Assembly (NCBI RefSeq): GCF_023805255.1
Contig: NZ_JAMSCK010000001.1
Location: 620,001-684,000 of the forward strand
From: Gramella jeungdoensis
Lineage (GTDB): Bacteria; Bacteroidota; Bacteroidia; Flavobacteriales; Flavobacteriaceae
DNA: 64,000 nucleotides
Direction: 5' to 3'
In this document: positions 15,915 through 24,481 of the stretch, one piece after another
How positions within the stretch are numbered: position 1 is the first letter of the stretch
Layout: each line of letters opens with the position of its first letter
The notes under the pieces: generated by a model
Seen by the model: the letters and a program-made list of their open reading frames with translations, nothing else
Told to the model about the DNA's origin: nothing
Database searches by the model: none
Program-made: the position numbers and the translations under genes

Positions 15915-17150
15915 TTAAACCAGTTTACCATTTACATAAACCGACTCTATGGAATTCGTTCCGAAAGCATAGGGGAGGTAGGTGTAGGATGGAATTTCCT
16001 TAGTCAAAATGAAATTCGCCTGTTTCCCCTTGGAAATACTACCATGGGTTTCGCTAAGTTCCATCGCATATGCTCCATTGATGGTAGCGGCGTTAATTGC
16101 CTCTTCAGGAGTCATCTTCATTTTTATGCATGCCAGGGAGACAACCAGATTCATATTTCCGCTTGGTGTACTTCCCGGGTTGAAGTCGGTAGCAAGGGCC
16201 AAAGGTAGCCCGGCATCGAGAATTCTTCTCGCCGGCGTGTAAGGAATGCTTAGAAAAAGAGAACAGGAGGGAAGTGCAACCGGCATGGTCTCTGAGTTTT
16301 TCAAAACGTCAATGTCTTCATCATTCATTACTTCTAGGTGATCCACGCTAAGGGCGTTATGTTCAACTCCGGCTTTTACGCCTCCAATAGCATTGAACTG
16401 ATTTACATGAATCTTGGGTTTTAACCCATACTCTTTAGCTGCACTAAGCAGTTTGTGAGTGTCTTCAACTGTGAAATACCCTTTTTCACAAAAAATATCG
16501 ATATATTCTGCGAGATCCTGTTCTGCAACCTTAGGCAAGATCTCCTTTATCACAAGATCCATATATTCCCCTGGTCGTTCTTTATAATCTTTCGGAATGG
16601 CATGGGCTCCAAGGAAAGTCGATTTTATGGGTAGATCATAATTCTCTCTTAGCTTTTTGATCACCCGAAGCATTTTTAACTCAGCTTCTTCAGTAAGTCC
16701 ATAACCGGATTTGATCTCAACGGCACCGGTACCAAGTTTAATGACTTCTTCCAGTCGTTTTGCAGACTGTTTATAAACTTCTTCCTCCGGGGTTTCCTGA
16801 AGGGTTTTGGCGCTGTTCAATATTCCTCCACCACGATTTGCGATCTCTTCATAGCTGAGGCCATTTATTCGGTCGGCAAATTCCTGTTCCCTGTTTCCCG
16901 CATAAACAATATGTGTATGGGAATCGCACCAGGTTGGGAGAATAATCTTTCCGGAAGCATCTATTTTTTCATCAACTTCGATATCCGGCGGATTATCCAT
17001 GGAGCCATAGGCTTCAATTTTATCATCTTCAATCAGCAGCCAGGCATTTTTTATCGAAGGCAGCTTCTTCATATCGGCACCTGAGACCTTTAATATTGTT
17101 TCTTCTCTTACCTGTAAAAGTTCTTTTATATTGGAAAATAGAAGTTTCAT
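15915..17150 (-). CDS. hutI: Imidazolonepropionase
   Basis: Third step of histidine degradation: hydrolysis of 4-imidazolone-5-propionate to N-formimidoyl-glutamate in the cytoplasm. It is an amidohydrolase with metal-binding DSHTH (H78, H80), downstream histidines in LGAHAIP and KIHVNQFN, and the catalytic aspartate in LATDFNPGS. The 411-residue length is normal. It is cotranscribed with hutG (one-base gap). hutH and hutU are not in this window. Confidence 0.95.
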   Translation of the reverse strand: MKLLFSNIKELLQVREETILKVSGADMKKLPSIKNAWLLIEDDKIEAYGSMDNPPDIEVDEKIDASGKIILPTWCDSHTHIVYAGNREQEFADRINGLSYEEIANRGGGILNSAKTLQETPEEEVYKQSAKRLEEVIKLGTGAVEIKSGYGLTEEAELKMLRVIKKLRENYDLPIKSTFLGAHAIPKDYKERPGEYMDLVIKEILPKVAEQDLAEYIDIFCEKGYFTVEDTHKLLSAAKEYGLKPKIHVNQFNAIGGVKAGVEHNALSVDHLEVMNDEDIDVLKNSETMPVALPSCSLFLSIPYTPARRILDAGLPLALATDFNPGSTPSGNMNLVVSLACIKMKMTPEEAINAATINGAYAMELSETHGSISKGKQANFILTKEIPSYTYLPYAFGTNSIESVYVNGKLV

Positions 17151-17228
17151 TTAAGTTTGATTTTTTGATCGGTTTGCTAAGATAGAAAAGTCATTCTGGA
17201 AGCTTTGTAATTGGACTGGATTTCTGCA

Positions 17229-17606
17229 TTAAAGTGTGAATTGTGCGAGTATCTTCTGTACCTCATAAATATCCACTTTCTTATTAAAACGCTTGGAAAT
17301 AGAAGGGGTTTGCTCTCCCGAAATCCATATTTTGAGTTCGGCGTCCAGGTCAAAACTTCCCGCAGTTTCAACACTAAAACGGGTAATGCTCTTATATAAC
17401 ACCGAAAAATATTCGATCTTATTTCCGGTGATTCCCTGAACATCAACCAGGATAAGGCGTTTATTGGTAAAGATGAATGTATCGCGAATTATTTTGAACC
17501 CAGCTTCGATCTCTTCTGAAGGGATGAGAAGTTTTCCATATTTCTCCTGAAGCTTTTCTTTTTCAATGGCTCCCGCATTTCCTAAAAGTGAAGAAAGTAT
17601 ACCCAT
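17229..17606 (-). CDS. PH-domain protein (bPH_1/DUF1696-like)
   Basis: A 125-residue cytoplasmic protein. The fold pattern of bacterial PH domains is clear: IIRDTFIFTNKRLILVD (about 39-55), then GNKIEYFSVLYKSI and a C-terminal helix (DIYEVQKILAQ). I recognize it as the bPH_1 family, whose function is not known. It stands between hutI (same strand, 78-base gap) and the divergent trans-sulfuration gene. Confidence 0.82.
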   Translation of the reverse strand: MGILSSLLGNAGAIEKEKLQEKYGKLLIPSEEIEAGFKIIRDTFIFTNKRLILVDVQGITGNKIEYFSVLYKSITRFSVETAGSFDLDAELKIWISGEQTPSISKRFNKKVDIYEVQKILAQFTL

Positions 17607-17764
17607 ATAAATGTGCTTTTAATGTTTAGTTTAAAGTTAAGTAAAAAAGCATGGCTCAAAGTTTCTTTCAACATAGCTTTAACGAAAACAGACTCTTTTG
17701 TAAACCGGCCATTTTCCCGTAATTCTTAGTACATTTAAGCCTTAAATTTTTCAAGTTATATTTT

Positions 17765-18919
17765 ATGGCTAAATCAAAAGGGATCAATACCATTTGCACA
17801 CATGTTGGAGAATTAGAAGATAAAGAATTCAGGGGAGCGGTTTCCCCTCTTTATATGTCCACTTCTTATGCTTTTGAAGATGTGGAAACCAAAAGATACC
17901 CCAGGTATTTTAATACTCCAAATCAGGTGGCCCTGGCAAAGAAGATGGCTGCCCTTGAACATGGTGAAGCCTCGCTGATATTTGGCAGTGGAATGGCGGC
18001 TGTTAGTACTTCGCTGATGGCTTTTTTGAGGTCTGGAGATCATGTGGTATTTCAGGATTCTTTATATGGAGGCACCAGTAATCTGGTGACCGAAGAATTT
18101 GACAAATTCGGGATTGAATATAGTTTTGCCAAAGATGCCAAGATCGATTCACTAGCTGCAGAAATAAGGGAAAACACGAAACTTCTCTATATTGAAACTC
18201 CCTCAAATCCATTATTGAAGATTACCGATATGGAAGGCGTTGCCCGCCTGGCAAAGGAAAATGGACTTGTGAGCATGATAGATAATACCTTTGCATCTCC
18301 TGTAAACCAGAACCCGATAGATTTTGGGATCGATGTGGTGATACATTCTGCAACCAAGTATATGGGAGGTCATAGTGATATTCTTGCTGGCACAGTGATA
18401 TCTTCAGAAGAAAATATCAGTCGAATCTTCCATATGGCCAAAAATCTTGGTGGAAGTCTGAGTGATTATACCGTATGGCTGCTGGAGAGGAGTTTGAAGA
18501 CCATGGGACTTCGAGTGAAAGCCCAGAATGAGAATGCTATGAAACTGGCTGAATTTTTAAACTCACATGCTGAAGTAACCCAGGTGTATTATCCGGGATT
18601 GAAGGATCATCCAGATCATGAACTTGCCACTCGACAAATGAATGGATACGGAGGAATGCTTTCTTTTGAATTGAAAGAAAGTACTGATGCTTCCGAGTTT
18701 ATGAAAGCTCTGGATCTTATAAAGCCTTCTATGAGCCTTGCAGGTGTTGAAAGCACTATCCTTTTGCCTTCGAAGACCTCACACGGATTGTTAAGCCCTG
18801 AGGAAAGACATAAGCAGGGTATAAAAGATAACCTGTTGAGGTTTTCGGTAGGGATCGAGGAAACCGAAGATCTTATTGCAGATCTGGAACAGGCCATTAA
18901 AAAAGTAATCAAAAATTAG
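17765..18919 (+). CDS. PLP-dependent trans-sulfuration enzyme (cystathionine gamma-synthase / gamma-lyase type)
   Basis: Cys/Met-metabolism family enzyme. The PLP lysine is K198 in HSATKYMGGHSD; YGGT (101-104) and MIDNTFASP are the other conserved cofactor contacts. At 384 residues it has family length. Synthase, gamma-lyase and methionine gamma-lyase cannot be separated with certainty from sequence alone. The gene after it, 12 bases away, makes bacillithiol, a cysteine-derived thiol, so a role in cysteine or methionine supply fits. ATG is used. Confidence 0.88.
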   Translation: MAKSKGINTICTHVGELEDKEFRGAVSPLYMSTSYAFEDVETKRYPRYFNTPNQVALAKKMAALEHGEASLIFGSGMAAVSTSLMAFLRSGDHVVFQDSLYGGTSNLVTEEFDKFGIEYSFAKDAKIDSLAAEIRENTKLLYIETPSNPLLKITDMEGVARLAKENGLVSMIDNTFASPVNQNPIDFGIDVVIHSATKYMGGHSDILAGTVISSEENISRIFHMAKNLGGSLSDYTVWLLERSLKTMGLRVKAQNENAMKLAEFLNSHAEVTQVYYPGLKDHPDHELATRQMNGYGGMLSFELKESTDASEFMKALDLIKPSMSLAGVESTILLPSKTSHGLLSPEERHKQGIKDNLLRFSVGIEETEDLIADLEQAIKKVIKN

Positions 18920-18931
18920 AAATATAATTTT

Positions 18932-19648
18932 ATGAAATTAGATATACTGGCAGTGGGATCACATCCCGATGATGTAGAATTAAGCTGTTCAGGCACCATC
19001 GCCAAGGAGGTGGATCGCGGAAAAAAAGTGGGGATTCTTGATCTTACACGCGGAGAACTTGGAACTAGGGGAACTGCGGAAATCAGGGATAAAGAAGCGA
19101 AAGCCGCTGCTGAGATACTCGGAGTTTCGGTGCGCGAAAACCTCGAATTCAGTGATGCTTTTTTTGAGAATAATAAAGCCCATAAACTGGAAGTGGTTAA
19201 GATGATCAGGAAATATCGGCCGGAGATCGTGCTCTGTAATGCGGTTGAAGACCGGCATATAGACCATGGGAAAGGAGCGAAGCTGGTTAGTGAGGCTTGT
19301 TTTCTTAGTGGGCTAATAAAGATAGAAACCAACCTTGACGGCGAGAAACAGGAAGCCTGGAGACCAAAACATGTATTTCATTATATACAGTGGAAAAACC
19401 TGAAACCCGATTTTGTGGTGGATATTTCAGGTTATATCGATAAAAAACTGGAATCGGTTCTGGCTTATTCATCCCAGTTCTATGACGAGAACAGCAAGGA
19501 GCCTGAAACCCCGATTTCCAGCAGTAACTTTCTGGATAGCATTACTTACCGGGCAAGAGACATGGGCAGGCTTATCAATACAGAACACGCTGAAGGCTTT
19601 AATGTAGAAAGAATGGTGGCTGTTGATTCGGTATTTGACCTTATTTAA
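18932..19648 (+). CDS. bshB1: Bacillithiol biosynthesis deacetylase BshB1
   Basis: Deacetylates GlcNAc-malate to GlcN-malate, the second step of bacillithiol synthesis. The LmbE-type zinc site is visible: HPDD (11-14) and HIDH (109-112), with the family's TRGELGTRGT segment (39-48). Length 238 is typical of BshB1. The preceding trans-sulfuration gene is probably cotranscribed. bshA and bshC are not in the window. Confidence 0.94.
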   Translation: MKLDILAVGSHPDDVELSCSGTIAKEVDRGKKVGILDLTRGELGTRGTAEIRDKEAKAAAEILGVSVRENLEFSDAFFENNKAHKLEVVKMIRKYRPEIVLCNAVEDRHIDHGKGAKLVSEACFLSGLIKIETNLDGEKQEAWRPKHVFHYIQWKNLKPDFVVDISGYIDKKLESVLAYSSQFYDENSKEPETPISSSNFLDSITYRARDMGRLINTEHAEGFNVERMVAVDSVFDLI

Positions 19649-19662
19649 TTGAAATTTTTTCT

Positions 19663-19692
19663 TTGCGAAATTGTTCAAATAACTTACATTTG
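19663..19692 (+). promoter_or_regulatory. Promoter of tRNA-His, Bacteroidetes consensus
   Basis: TTG (19663-19665), 19 bases, TACATTTG (19685-19692): a full match to the -33/-7 consensus TTG-N19-TAnnTTTG, 17 bases before the mature tRNA. Confidence 0.8.
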
Positions 19693-19709
19693 CAACCGCT
19701 AATCAAATG

Positions 19710-19783
19710 GTGGTTGTAGCTCAGCTGGTTAGAGCGCCGGATTGTGGTTCCGGAGGTCGTGGGTTCGAAACCCATCATCCACC
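19710..19783 (+). tRNA. tRNA-His (GTG anticodon)
   Basis: A complete cloverleaf: acceptor GTGGTTG (19710-19716) with CATCCAC (19776-19782), D arm, anticodon stem CCGGA/TCCGG with loop TTGTGGT (anticodon GTG), and T arm GTGGG-TTCGAAA-CCCAT. A G at 19709 faces C73 at 19783, supplying the G-1 that identifies tRNA-His. CCA is not encoded. The fifth acceptor pair is a U-U mismatch. Confidence 0.97.
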
Positions 19784-19790
19784 CAAAAGT

Positions 19791-19820
19791 AAAGTCCTTC
19801 AGCAATGAAGGACTTTTTTT
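19791..19820 (+). terminator. Rho-independent terminator after tRNA-His
   Basis: AAAGTCCTTC (19791-19800), six-base loop, GAAGGACTTT (19807-19816) and a run of T. A strong intrinsic terminator. Confidence 0.9.
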
Positions 19821-19882
19821 GTTGGAAATAATCCTGTTTTCCATCTGCTAAGTTTTATTTTTACCAAAATCAAAATACAGCT

Positions 19883-20656
19883 ATGAATTCCAGAGAAGAT
19901 CAGCTTAAAGCCTTTGACAGATTATTGACCATCATGGACGAACTCAGGGAACAGTGTCCCTGGGACAGGAAACAGACCATGGAGTCTTTAAGACATCTTA
20001 CAATTGAGGAGACCTATGAACTTGGAGATGCGATCCTGGACAAGGATATGGATGAGATCAAAAAGGAGTTGGGAGATGTGTTGCTTCACCTCGTTTTCTA
20101 TGCAAAAATAGGAAGCGAAACCAACGATTTTGATATAGCTGATGTTGCTAACAGTATTTGTGATAAGCTAGTAGATCGCCACCCCCATATTTACGGAGAT
20201 ATTGAGGTTGCTGATGAAGAGGAGGTGAAGAAGAACTGGGAAAATTTAAAATTGAAAGAAGGTAAGAAAAGCGTGCTGGAAGGAGTGCCACGATCTTTAC
20301 CGGCGATGGTTAAAGCAAATCGAATACAGGATAAAGTGGCCGGTGTTGGCTTCGACTGGGAAGAACCTCAGCAGGTCTTTGAAAAACTAAAAGAGGAACT
20401 GGAAGAACTTCAGCATGAGGTAAAGACTGATAACAGGGACGAAATAGAAGCTGAATTTGGAGATGTTCTGTTCTCAATGATCAATTATGCCAGATTCCTG
20501 AAAGTGAATCCTGAAAATGCTCTGGAGCGAACCAATAAGAAATTCATCAAACGGTTCCAATATCTCGAGGACAAAGCCAAGGAAAGTAATAAAGATTTAA
20601 AGGATATGAGCCTCGCAGAAATGGATGTTTTCTGGAATGAAGCAAAGAAGCTGTGA
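19883..20656 (+). CDS. mazG: Nucleoside triphosphate pyrophosphohydrolase MazG
   Basis: Hydrolyses (d)NTPs to monophosphate and pyrophosphate, cleaning the nucleotide pool. Two all-helical MazG domains are visible. The first has CPWDRKQTMESLRHLTIEET and EIKKELGDVLLHLVF (Mg-binding ExxE-x-ExxD type). The second has LKEELEELQHEV and EIEAEFGDVLFSMINY. Length 257 is normal. Its TGA ends at 20656 and the opposing methyltransferase stop begins at 20657, so the two genes abut tail to tail. Confidence 0.95.
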   Translation: MNSREDQLKAFDRLLTIMDELREQCPWDRKQTMESLRHLTIEETYELGDAILDKDMDEIKKELGDVLLHLVFYAKIGSETNDFDIADVANSICDKLVDRHPHIYGDIEVADEEEVKKNWENLKLKEGKKSVLEGVPRSLPAMVKANRIQDKVAGVGFDWEEPQQVFEKLKEELEELQHEVKTDNRDEIEAEFGDVLFSMINYARFLKVNPENALERTNKKFIKRFQYLEDKAKESNKDLKDMSLAEMDVFWNEAKKL

Positions 20657-21283
20657 TCATTTGGTGAAAACCATCAATTCCTCATAAATATCTACCGAAG
20701 AAAATTGAAGGTTTTCCTTTATCCATAAAATGCTTTCACGATTATAGAAAATAACGTGAGTGAGATCATTCTTATAATGCCATCCCTGAAAATCAATAGC
20801 ATCATTCCAAACTTCGGTTTTGCAGTAGAGTTTTCCGCCAGTTCTTAGAAGAGATCTCAATAAGTTGAATTCTTCAAACGGTTTTTGAAAATGTTCCATC
20901 ACCTCGCAACAGATAATAAAATCATACTGTTTTTTCAGCAGTTTCTGGTTGGGTTGAAAATAAGGATCATACAATTGAATGTCGTATCCTGATTTTTCAA
21001 GTTCAGAAGCTATTACGGGACCTGTGCCACAGCCAAAATCGAGGCCAATTGAATCTGGAGAAATATCAGATTTGATTTTGTTAATAACAGGACTTACAAA
21101 CTCAATGTAACCTGGATCATTAATATCGTTGTTGTGAAGGCGATACCTGAATTTTTCTTCCTGAGGGCTTAGATACGATTCCGGAGAAAGTAAAACAGCC
21201 TTGCAGTTTATACATTGGTGGTACTCCCGTTCATTAATGACTTCAAAATTTCGGGTAGTGCCGTTGCATAAACTGCAAAGCAT
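20657..21283 (-). CDS. SAM-dependent methyltransferase with N-terminal zinc ribbon
   Basis: Class I methyltransferase of unknown substrate. From the ATG at 21283 (208 residues) it opens with a CxxC pair (MLCSLC), then CINC, forming a four-cysteine zinc ribbon. The Rossmann motif GLDFGCGTGPV is the SAM site and FIICCEVMEHFQKP is the motif II region. The frame extends further upstream without a stop but would overlap the DUF349 gene; the zinc ribbon supports 21283. Gap to that gene is 10 bases, so they are probably cotranscribed. Confidence 0.85.
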   Translation of the reverse strand: MLCSLCNGTTRNFEVINEREYHQCINCKAVLLSPESYLSPQEEKFRYRLHNNDINDPGYIEFVSPVINKIKSDISPDSIGLDFGCGTGPVIASELEKSGYDIQLYDPYFQPNQKLLKKQYDFIICCEVMEHFQKPFEEFNLLRSLLRTGGKLYCKTEVWNDAIDFQGWHYKNDLTHVIFYNRESILWIKENLQFSSVDIYEELMVFTK

Positions 21284-21293
21284 ATTTATGGTT

Positions 21294-23633
21294 TTAGTAA
21301 AGCGATTTGATCTTTCTGAGCTTTTCTTCCCAGACCTCAAGATCGGCCTTATGATTCTCAATATTCTTGTGTACTTCCTGAACCAGAGGATTGTCATCCT
21401 CTACATTAGAGAAAAACTGAAGGTTGTTCTCCAGCTGTCTGATTTCAGCCTTGGTTTCCTCAATTTTCTTGGTAAGGAAGTAATGCTCGTTCCTGATCTT
21501 ATTATCATCATCTGCATCATCCAGGGCCTGAACCTTGTTCTCATACTTCATCATCTCGGCCTTGGTATTATCGATATCCATTTTTTTGAATAACTGATCC
21601 AGTGCTTTATTGAATTTACCTTCTATGAAGCGCTTGTTATGAGGTACTTTCCCAATTTCTTTCCAGGCGTTGATCTGTTCTTTGATCTTGGCCAGGTCTT
21701 CTTTTTTCTTTCCTGAAAGTTCTATGCTTTTTAACTTATCAAGAATTTCTTTTTTCTTGTCAAAGGCTTCCAGTTCTTCTTTATTGTCTTCATTACGCTG
21801 GGCGTGGAGACGGTCAAAATAATGATTACATGCTTTTTTGAACTGTTTCCAGACCTTGTCGCTATCCTTTCTAGGAACGTGACCTATCTTTTTCCAGTCG
21901 GCCTGTATCTTTTTCATCAAAGGAGTGACAGTTTTGAAATCTTCACTGTCTTTATTGTCTTCCGCGATTTGAATAAGTTCCTTTTTCTTTTCAAGATTCT
22001 CGTATTGCTGCTTTTTAAGGTTCTTATAGAAAGCATTCTTTTTACGGTTGAATCGGCGAACATTTTCCTTAAAGGCATTCCAGGTTTCCTGGTTCTTGCT
22101 TCTTGGTACCTTGCCGGCATTGAAGAATTCCTCTCTTAAAGCTTCGATCTCCTTGATCTTTTGCTGCCATTTATTATGACTGTCAAAATCCTGATCGGCT
22201 ATTTCCCTGATTTTTTCAATGATCTCCTGCTTCTTCTCCCAGTTCTTTTCATACTGCTCATCAAGCTGATCAAAATATTCCTGTCTTTTGTCGTGGATCC
22301 TTTTTGTAGCCGTACTGAATCTGTCCCATATATCTTCCCGATATTCTTTGGCTACAGGTCCCAGCTCTTCTTTCCACATCTTGTGCAGCATCTGTAGTTC
22401 ACGGAAAGCGCGGCTTACATCTTTCTCCTGCAGCAATTCTTCTGCGCGATCTATTACCTTTAACTTCTGCTCCAGGTTATGTTTGAAATCCATATCCCTG
22501 AACTCCCTGTTAAGATGTAGGAAGTCATAAAAATTCTCTACGTGGTGATGGTAGGTATTCCATACGTTATTGTATTTATCTCGCGGAATTGGGCCTGCCG
22601 TACGCCATTTGTCCTGGATCTCCTTGAAATGATTGTAAGTAGTATTGATATTCTCTTCTACATCAATAAGACCTTTTAGCTCTTCAATTATCTCCAGTCT
22701 CTTCTGAAGGTTTTCGTTAAGATCCTTTTTAAGACGTTTATAGTAATTATTTCTCTTTTCTTTATAATCGAAATAAAGGGAATTGAAACGTTTCTTAAGA
22801 GGAGTAGAGTAGTGGAAGTCTATAATATTTCCGCCATCGGCCAGAAACTCTTCCTTTTTTTCCTCCATTTCCTCGTCGAACTTGGCATTGAATTCAGCCC
22901 TTATCTCGGCAACGTGCTCTTTTATAGCCTGAACCTTTTCTTTTTTTAGAAGTCTTTCCAGTTCGTCGGCAAGGGCTTCCTTGCTCATGGAATGATAATC
23001 TTTCTTCTCTATATCATGGCGTTCGTTGGCGCTTTCATCTTCACTGTCTTCAGCTACCGCACTATCCATATCTTCTTCGTGGTTTCCAGAAGATTTTTTG
23101 TTCTCCCCAACTACCGCATCACCAATATCGCTATCCAGGTCATCATCGTCATCATCATCTTCTTTCTTGCTTTTACGGCCCGTCTCCGATTCGGAAACAA
23201 TGGCATCCTCATGATCTGTAGATTCGGATACCTTTTTCTTTGCCTTTGGCTTTTCTTCCTTCTTTACCTCTTCTGAAATTTCAGGTTCTTTGAAAAACGG
23301 ATTTTCAGCATCTTCTTTTTCCTCCAAATGGGTATAAGGATCTGAATCGGGATCTTTCTTTTCCCGAGCCTTTTGATCAGAAGTGGCCTTGCCTGCCGCC
23401 GATTCATCTAACATGGCATCTTCGTGATCGGTAGATTCCTCTTCAGTTTTTGCAGTGGTTGATTTATCGGAATTATCTGAAGTATTCTCTATGCTCTTTT
23501 TTGTTTGGTCATCAACAGACTCCGCCGCCATTTTTTCATCACTTTCTTCAGAAGTTTTCTTTGCCTTTTCAGCCTTATTCACCTCTTCTTCCGAAAGTCC
23601 TTTTTTCTTATTTTCATTTTCTTGTTGAGACAT
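21294..23633 (-). CDS. DUF349-repeat protein with long acidic N-terminus
   Basis: A 779-residue cytoplasmic protein. The first 200 residues are low-complexity and strongly acidic, with a recurrent STDHEDA motif (about residues 65-75 and 137-147) and related DxAVxE segments. Residues about 240-770 hold at least five copies of DUF349, each with a WK.(I/L)G.VP(R/H) pattern (for example WKKIGHVPRKDSDKVWKQF), all charged helices. Function is unknown; the family resembles large coiled-coil proteins. I use the ATG at 23633 in place of a TTG three codons earlier. Confidence 0.88.
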   Translation of the reverse strand: MSQQENENKKKGLSEEEVNKAEKAKKTSEESDEKMAAESVDDQTKKSIENTSDNSDKSTTAKTEEESTDHEDAMLDESAAGKATSDQKAREKKDPDSDPYTHLEEKEDAENPFFKEPEISEEVKKEEKPKAKKKVSESTDHEDAIVSESETGRKSKKEDDDDDDDLDSDIGDAVVGENKKSSGNHEEDMDSAVAEDSEDESANERHDIEKKDYHSMSKEALADELERLLKKEKVQAIKEHVAEIRAEFNAKFDEEMEEKKEEFLADGGNIIDFHYSTPLKKRFNSLYFDYKEKRNNYYKRLKKDLNENLQKRLEIIEELKGLIDVEENINTTYNHFKEIQDKWRTAGPIPRDKYNNVWNTYHHHVENFYDFLHLNREFRDMDFKHNLEQKLKVIDRAEELLQEKDVSRAFRELQMLHKMWKEELGPVAKEYREDIWDRFSTATKRIHDKRQEYFDQLDEQYEKNWEKKQEIIEKIREIADQDFDSHNKWQQKIKEIEALREEFFNAGKVPRSKNQETWNAFKENVRRFNRKKNAFYKNLKKQQYENLEKKKELIQIAEDNKDSEDFKTVTPLMKKIQADWKKIGHVPRKDSDKVWKQFKKACNHYFDRLHAQRNEDNKEELEAFDKKKEILDKLKSIELSGKKKEDLAKIKEQINAWKEIGKVPHNKRFIEGKFNKALDQLFKKMDIDNTKAEMMKYENKVQALDDADDDNKIRNEHYFLTKKIEETKAEIRQLENNLQFFSNVEDDNPLVQEVHKNIENHKADLEVWEEKLRKIKSLY

Positions 23634-23752
23634 ATCTTTCAATGTTAGGGTTCTTCATAGTCAATTAAAGTTGAAAGATAACAACTCCCCTAAAATTGGG
23701 CAAGCGATTGGTTTTATTTGTGGGCCTGAAAGCGGCTATTTATTGATATGAA

Positions 23753-24481
23753 TTAAGAATTCCATATCTCCCAGGCCTTTTCTGCCTGAAGTTCCAGCAT
23801 CCTTAATCCGTTAAGGCATGTGGCTCCTTTTTCCCTGCCAAGCTGCATGAGTTTTGTTTCTGAAGGATTGTAAACAAGATCAAAGATGAGATGGTCTTTG
23901 GAGAAATATTCAACGGGAATCGCGGGGTATTGATCTACTTTCGGAAAGGTCCCGAGAGGTGTACAGTTTATAACAATGGTATAGGTTTCCATGATCTCCC
24001 GGTTAAGCTCATCGTAAGAAAATATGTTAGCGGCCTTTTTTCTGGACACAAACTTATATTCGATCTCTAAAAGCTCTAATGCGTAGGCGATAGCTTTGGA
24101 AGCTCCACCGGTACCAAGGATGAGCGCTTTTTTATGATAAGGTTTTAAAAAAGGTTCCAGTGATCCCATAAAACCCCAGTAATCGGTGTTGTAGCCACAA
24201 AGACTGCCGTCCTTTTCAAATTTGATGGTATTTACAGCCTTTATCTGCCTGGAATGTAGATCTAAATAATCCAAAAAAGGAATAACCTCCTCTTTATAGG
24301 GTATAGTGACATTAAGTCCTGAAATGATATTGTTTTTAAGAACTGCAGGTAATTCGTCAATAGAAGCCAGATCGAAATTTTTATACTCGGCATCTATATT
24401 TTCCTTCTCAAATTTTTCTGAAAAATATTTTCTGGAAAAGGAATAGTCTATGTTTCTGCCAAGAAGTCCGAAGGTTCTCAT
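23753..24481 (-). CDS. aroE: Shikimate dehydrogenase (NADP+)
   Basis: Reduces 3-dehydroshikimate to shikimate in aromatic amino-acid synthesis. Conserved residues are present: SxS near the N-terminus (YSFS), NVTIPYKE with catalytic K63, GYNTDYWGF with D100, the NADP loop GTGGASKA (123-130) and NCTPLGTFP. At 242 residues it is compact, as in other flavobacteria. The start overlaps the preceding DUF368 stop by four bases (translational coupling). Confidence 0.94.
   Translation of the reverse strand: MRTFGLLGRNIDYSFSRKYFSEKFEKENIDAEYKNFDLASIDELPAVLKNNIISGLNVTIPYKEEVIPFLDYLDLHSRQIKAVNTIKFEKDGSLCGYNTDYWGFMGSLEPFLKPYHKKALILGTGGASKAIAYALELLEIEYKFVSRKKAANIFSYDELNREIMETYTIVINCTPLGTFPKVDQYPAIPVEYFSKDHLIFDLVYNPSETKLMQLGREKGATCLNGLRMLELQAEKAWEIWNS

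Noticed and set aside
17698-17737. TTG and TACATTTA upstream of the trans-sulfuration gene as a promoter
   Set aside because: The spacing is 29 bases, outside the usual range, and the -7 word has an A in place of G.
21804-23276. Several forward ORFs opposite the DUF349 gene, some looking like membrane proteins
   Set aside because: They are antisense readings of Lys/Glu-rich coding sequence, which always gives Phe/Leu/Ser-rich hydrophobic shadows.
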